This document shows, piece after piece, positions 6,421 through 8,742 of a stretch of 8,742 nt of DNA (position 1 is its first letter; every line of letters begins with the position of its first letter). This stretch comes from Sphingobacteriia bacterium. GTDB lineage: Bacteria; Bacteroidota; Bacteroidia; Chitinophagales; Chitinophagaceae. The notes under the pieces were generated by a model. It saw only the letters and a program-made list of their open reading frames with translations, searched no databases and was not told the DNA's origin. The translations under genes and the position numbers were made by a program. The stretch covers positions 1 to 8,742 of the forward strand of contig RDYY01000148.1 of NCBI GenBank assembly GCA_004293505.1, written 5' to 3'.

Positions 6421-8328
6421 GTGCCAACCGCCTTAGCGCTTTTACAACGATATTGGCAACATGCACAATTTCGGCCCCAACAGGCCGAAATCATTGCAGC
6501 TGCTGTGGCAGGCAAAGATGTCTTGGCTTTGTTGCCCACCGGGGGAGGAAAATCCATCTGCTTTCAAATTCCGGGATTGATGCGGGGTGGCCTAACCTTG
6601 GTGGTCTCTCCCTTGATTGCTTTGATGCAAGACCAGGTGATGGCTTTGAACAACAAAAGCATACCCGCCGCATCCATTCACAGTGGTTTGTCTCAAGGCG
6701 AGGTTCAAGACATATTGGAGAAAGCTGCCAAGGGAAAACTTTCCTTTTTGTATTGTTCCCCTGAACGATTAGAGAGCAAGGTTTTCCAGTCCTGGTCAAC
6801 ACAATTACCACTTTCCTTGTTGGTCATTGACGAAGCCCATTGCATTTCTCAGTGGGGACATGATTTCAGGCCACCTTATCGGCGACTGGCCGCTACTCGA
6901 CAAGCTTTCAAAACCGTTCCTGTCATGGCTTTGACAGCATCGGCTACTCCTGCCGTTGCGGCTGACATCTGTGCCCAACTGGGCTTTTCAGCACACACCA
7001 TTTTTAGGCAATCTTTTACCCGGCCCAATTTGTCCTACTCGCATTTTAAAGTGGCCCACAAAACAGAAAAACTGGTTTCCATTTTTAGAAACGTAGCCGG
7101 TAGCGGATTGGTCTATTGCAGCAGCAGGAACGGCACCAAAAAAATTGCTGCTGCCCTGCTGCAAGCCGGTATTGCTGCGGATCATTACCACGCAGGACTG
7201 GACCCTGAAACCCGGGAACAAAAACAAGCCGATTGGATCAGCAACAAAACCCGCGTCATGGTTTGTACCAATGCTTTTGGCATGGGCATAGACAAACCAG
7301 ATGTGAGAACAGTGGTGCACCACGACTTACCAGAAGCCTTGGAACATTATTACCAAGAGGCAGGAAGAGCAGGAAGGGATGGTCAAAAAGCCTATGCTGT
7401 TTTGCTGCAATCTTCCAAAGACTTGGCAGAGCGCAGCATCCAAGCCAGCCAAAAATTTCCGCCCCTTTCGCTGATCCTGAAAATTTACAAACACCTGGCT
7501 GAGTTTTTTCAAATTCCCGTGGGCAGTGGCGAAGGACAATCCTATGATTTTGACATAGAGAAATTTACCCGTGCGTTTCAATTGGATACCTTAACTGTTA
7601 TCAACACCTTGAAGCTATTGGAAAGGGAGGGTTTTCTAGAATTTGACGAATCGGTTTTTCAGCTGTCGCAAGCCGGCTTTTTGTTGACCCGAGAGGAATT
7701 GGTCATAGCCGAAAAAACCTATCCCCAATGGGAAGACTTGACCCAGGCTTTGTTGCGCAGTTATGCGGGCATTTTAGAACAAAAAGTAAGCATCCGCGAG
7801 TTGGCTTTGGCCAAAGCCATGCGTTGGTCTGGAGAAAAAGTGACCAAGGGGTTAAAGGCTTTGCACCAATTGGGTGTCTTGGTGTACGAACCCAAAAAAG
7901 AAAGCCCACAAATCAAGTATTTACTGAACCGAGCCAATGCGGATTATTTGAATTGGGGCGAGAAACCTTATTTGGAAAACAAAGAGCGATACCAAAAAAG
8001 GTTGCAAGCCATGATCCAATATGCGCAGCTACAAGACACTTGCCGCAGTCAATTTTTGGGCCAATATTTTGGCGAAGCTGCTGCCCCCGTTTGTGGGGTG
8101 TGTGACAACTGTTTGGAACAGAAAAAACAGCCCTTGTCCACGCAAGAATTCTTGGACATCAAAGCAGGGGTCCTGTCTGCTTTGGCTGCTCACATCACCC
8201 TGCCCAGCAGCCAAGTTTTCAGCCAATGGAAACATTTGGGGAAAGCCAAAACGCAATCAGCCTTGCAACAAATGGCGCAAGAAGAATTGATTCAAATGGA
8301 CGAGCAAGGACAAATTGCTTTGCTTTAA
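6421..8328 (+). CDS. recQ: RecQ-family ATP-dependent DNA helicase, short form without HRDC
   Basis: RecQ is a 3'-5' DNA helicase acting in recombination repair and fork restart. The 635-residue product shows motif 0 FRPQQ (17-21), Walker A LLPTGGGKS (37-45), SPLIALMQDQV (63-73), DEAH (137-140) with the RecQ aromatic loop CISQWGHDFRP, LTASATP (171-177), VYCSSRNGTKK (231-241), FGMGIDKPDVR (286-296) and the arginine-finger motif QEAGRAGRDG (312-321). Zinc-ligand cysteines lie late, at 541, 558, 561 and 564 (CGVCDNC), after about 200 residues that look like winged-helix material. In E. coli RecQ they directly follow the helicase core. No HRDC domain is visible; about 70 residues follow the cysteines. 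I chose GTG 6421, 2 bp after the copA stop. TTG 6415, overlapping that stop, is an alternative. The open frame back to 6274 is copA shadow. Confidence 0.93.
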   Translation: MPTALALLQRYWQHAQFRPQQAEIIAAAVAGKDVLALLPTGGGKSICFQIPGLMRGGLTLVVSPLIALMQDQVMALNNKSIPAASIHSGLSQGEVQDILEKAAKGKLSFLYCSPERLESKVFQSWSTQLPLSLLVIDEAHCISQWGHDFRPPYRRLAATRQAFKTVPVMALTASATPAVAADICAQLGFSAHTIFRQSFTRPNLSYSHFKVAHKTEKLVSIFRNVAGSGLVYCSSRNGTKKIAAALLQAGIAADHYHAGLDPETREQKQADWISNKTRVMVCTNAFGMGIDKPDVRTVVHHDLPEALEHYYQEAGRAGRDGQKAYAVLLQSSKDLAERSIQASQKFPPLSLILKIYKHLAEFFQIPVGSGEGQSYDFDIEKFTRAFQLDTLTVINTLKLLEREGFLEFDESVFQLSQAGFLLTREELVIAEKTYPQWEDLTQALLRSYAGILEQKVSIRELALAKAMRWSGEKVTKGLKALHQLGVLVYEPKKESPQIKYLLNRANADYLNWGEKPYLENKERYQKRLQAMIQYAQLQDTCRSQFLGQYFGEAAAPVCGVCDNCLEQKKQPLSTQEFLDIKAGVLSALAAHITLPSSQVFSQWKHLGKAKTQSALQQMAQEELIQMDEQGQIALL

Positions 8329-8742
8329 TACCGCTTGCGGGAGCGGCTGCTGCCGCCCAAACCCAGGGCCCCCAAAAGGCTGCGTGTGAGTACACTGGCA
8401 GCGGTTCGGGTAGCTTGCTTAACGGCAGGATTGTCAAAAAAACTGGGTTCTGACCTGGCTGTGCGATAAGTTTTTGCCTCCGCTTTTTCTGTTGCTTTTT
8501 GCTCTTTCTCTACTATTTTAGCTTCTGCTTCTGCCGCTTTTGCAGCTGCGGCATCTGCTATTTTTTGGGTTAACATTTCGTGCGCACTCTCGGCATCAAT
8601 GACTTTGTCATATTCCGCTTTGATCTTGCTTTGACCCAAAACCTGGTTGATCTCCGCATCGGACAAGACATCCATTCTGCTGCGGGGAGAACAAAGCGAT
8701 ACGTGCACCAGTGGTGTGGGTATTCCCTTCTCATTTAGCAAG
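8325..8742 (-). CDS. HerA-like (DUF853) ATPase, C-terminal end only
   Basis: The frame runs off the right edge, so only the last 138 residues are seen. The first part resembles the conserved C-terminal region of the DUF853/HerA-like helicase family (YjgR type): NEKGIPTPLVHV, then PRSRMDVLSDAEI, then an EYDKVIDAESAHEML segment. The family has a HerA/FtsK-like P-loop ATPase core, which would lie outside the window; its cellular role is poorly defined. After that comes an Ala/Glu/Lys-rich stretch (about residues 56-92) likely to form a coiled coil. The gene ends with a serine/arginine-rich basic tail preceded by LLGALGLGG, which fits the family's glycine-rich ending. Its TAA overlaps the TAA of the convergent recQ in a 4-bp TTAA. 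The family call comes from remembered motifs. Confidence 0.78.
   Translation of the reverse strand, partial: LLNEKGIPTPLVHVSLCSPRSRMDVLSDAEINQVLGQSKIKAEYDKVIDAESAHEMLTQKIADAAAAKAAEAEAKIVEKEQKATEKAEAKTYRTARSEPSFFDNPAVKQATRTAASVLTRSLLGALGLGGSSRSRKRY

Noticed and set aside
8343..8356. GC-rich hairpin GCGGC-TGCT-GCCGC just past the recQ stop, as a terminator
   Set aside because: No T-tract follows on either strand, and the bases encode the Ser/Arg tail of the convergent HerA-like protein, so a short GC stem there is expected by chance.
1..8742. CRISPR, transposon, phage or toxin-antitoxin content
   Set aside because: No spaced repeats, transposase motifs, terminal repeats, tRNA-like folds or small paired genes were seen. 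Every stretch over 81 bp is accounted for by a housekeeping gene.

Overview
The window is a compact stretch of chromosome, almost certainly from a member of the Bacteroidota. Four things point there. LpxC and FabZ are fused in one polypeptide, a hallmark of that phylum's lipid A pathway. The divergent intergenic region carries TAnnTTTG elements, the -7 box used by the Bacteroidota housekeeping sigma factor. Start codons lack strong Shine-Dalgarno sequences. RecQ has the 'late zinc cluster' layout I associate with the short Bacteroidota RecQ. Leucine is written mostly as TTG throughout, and codon use looks uniform, so nothing suggests recent transfer. I cannot place the organism below phylum.

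Layout. (1) Positions 1-2500, plus strand: the end of a lipid A cluster, namely the 3' part of lpxC-fabZ, then lpxA, then an ABC-transporter ATPase that overlaps lpxA by 8 bp. (2) Positions 2501-4171, minus strand: tsaE (tRNA t6A synthesis), then alanine dehydrogenase 21 bp downstream, probably one transcript. (3) Positions 4172-4252: an 81-bp divergent promoter region. It holds a near-leaderless promoter for tsaE and a promoter for the copper ATPase whose -7 box lies exactly between the arms of a perfect 9-bp inverted repeat. (4) Positions 4253-8328, plus strand: a CopA-type P1B ATPase followed after 2 bp by a RecQ-family helicase. (5) Positions 8325-8742, minus strand: the C-terminal end of a HerA-like (DUF853) ATPase that runs off the window.

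How the genes work together. LpxC-FabZ and LpxA supply the first acyl-transfer and deacetylation steps of lipid A, plus the dehydratase of fatty-acid elongation. LpxC and FabZ compete for the same 3-hydroxyacyl-ACP pool that LpxA uses. The ABC ATPase is co-transcribed with them but has no permease partner here. TsaE and alanine dehydrogenase are housekeeping functions with no obvious biochemical link. CopA would export cuprous ion, and its tight linkage to RecQ is either incidental operon packing or a metal-stress/DNA-repair pairing.

The window is gene-dense: no gap exceeds 81 bp, and both convergent gene pairs meet stop-to-stop on small palindromes with no space for terminators. I found no RNA genes, mobile elements, CRISPR arrays or clearly broken genes. 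I did not find a new defence or mobile system. The best lead for something undescribed is the operator-like dyad wrapped around the copA -7 box.
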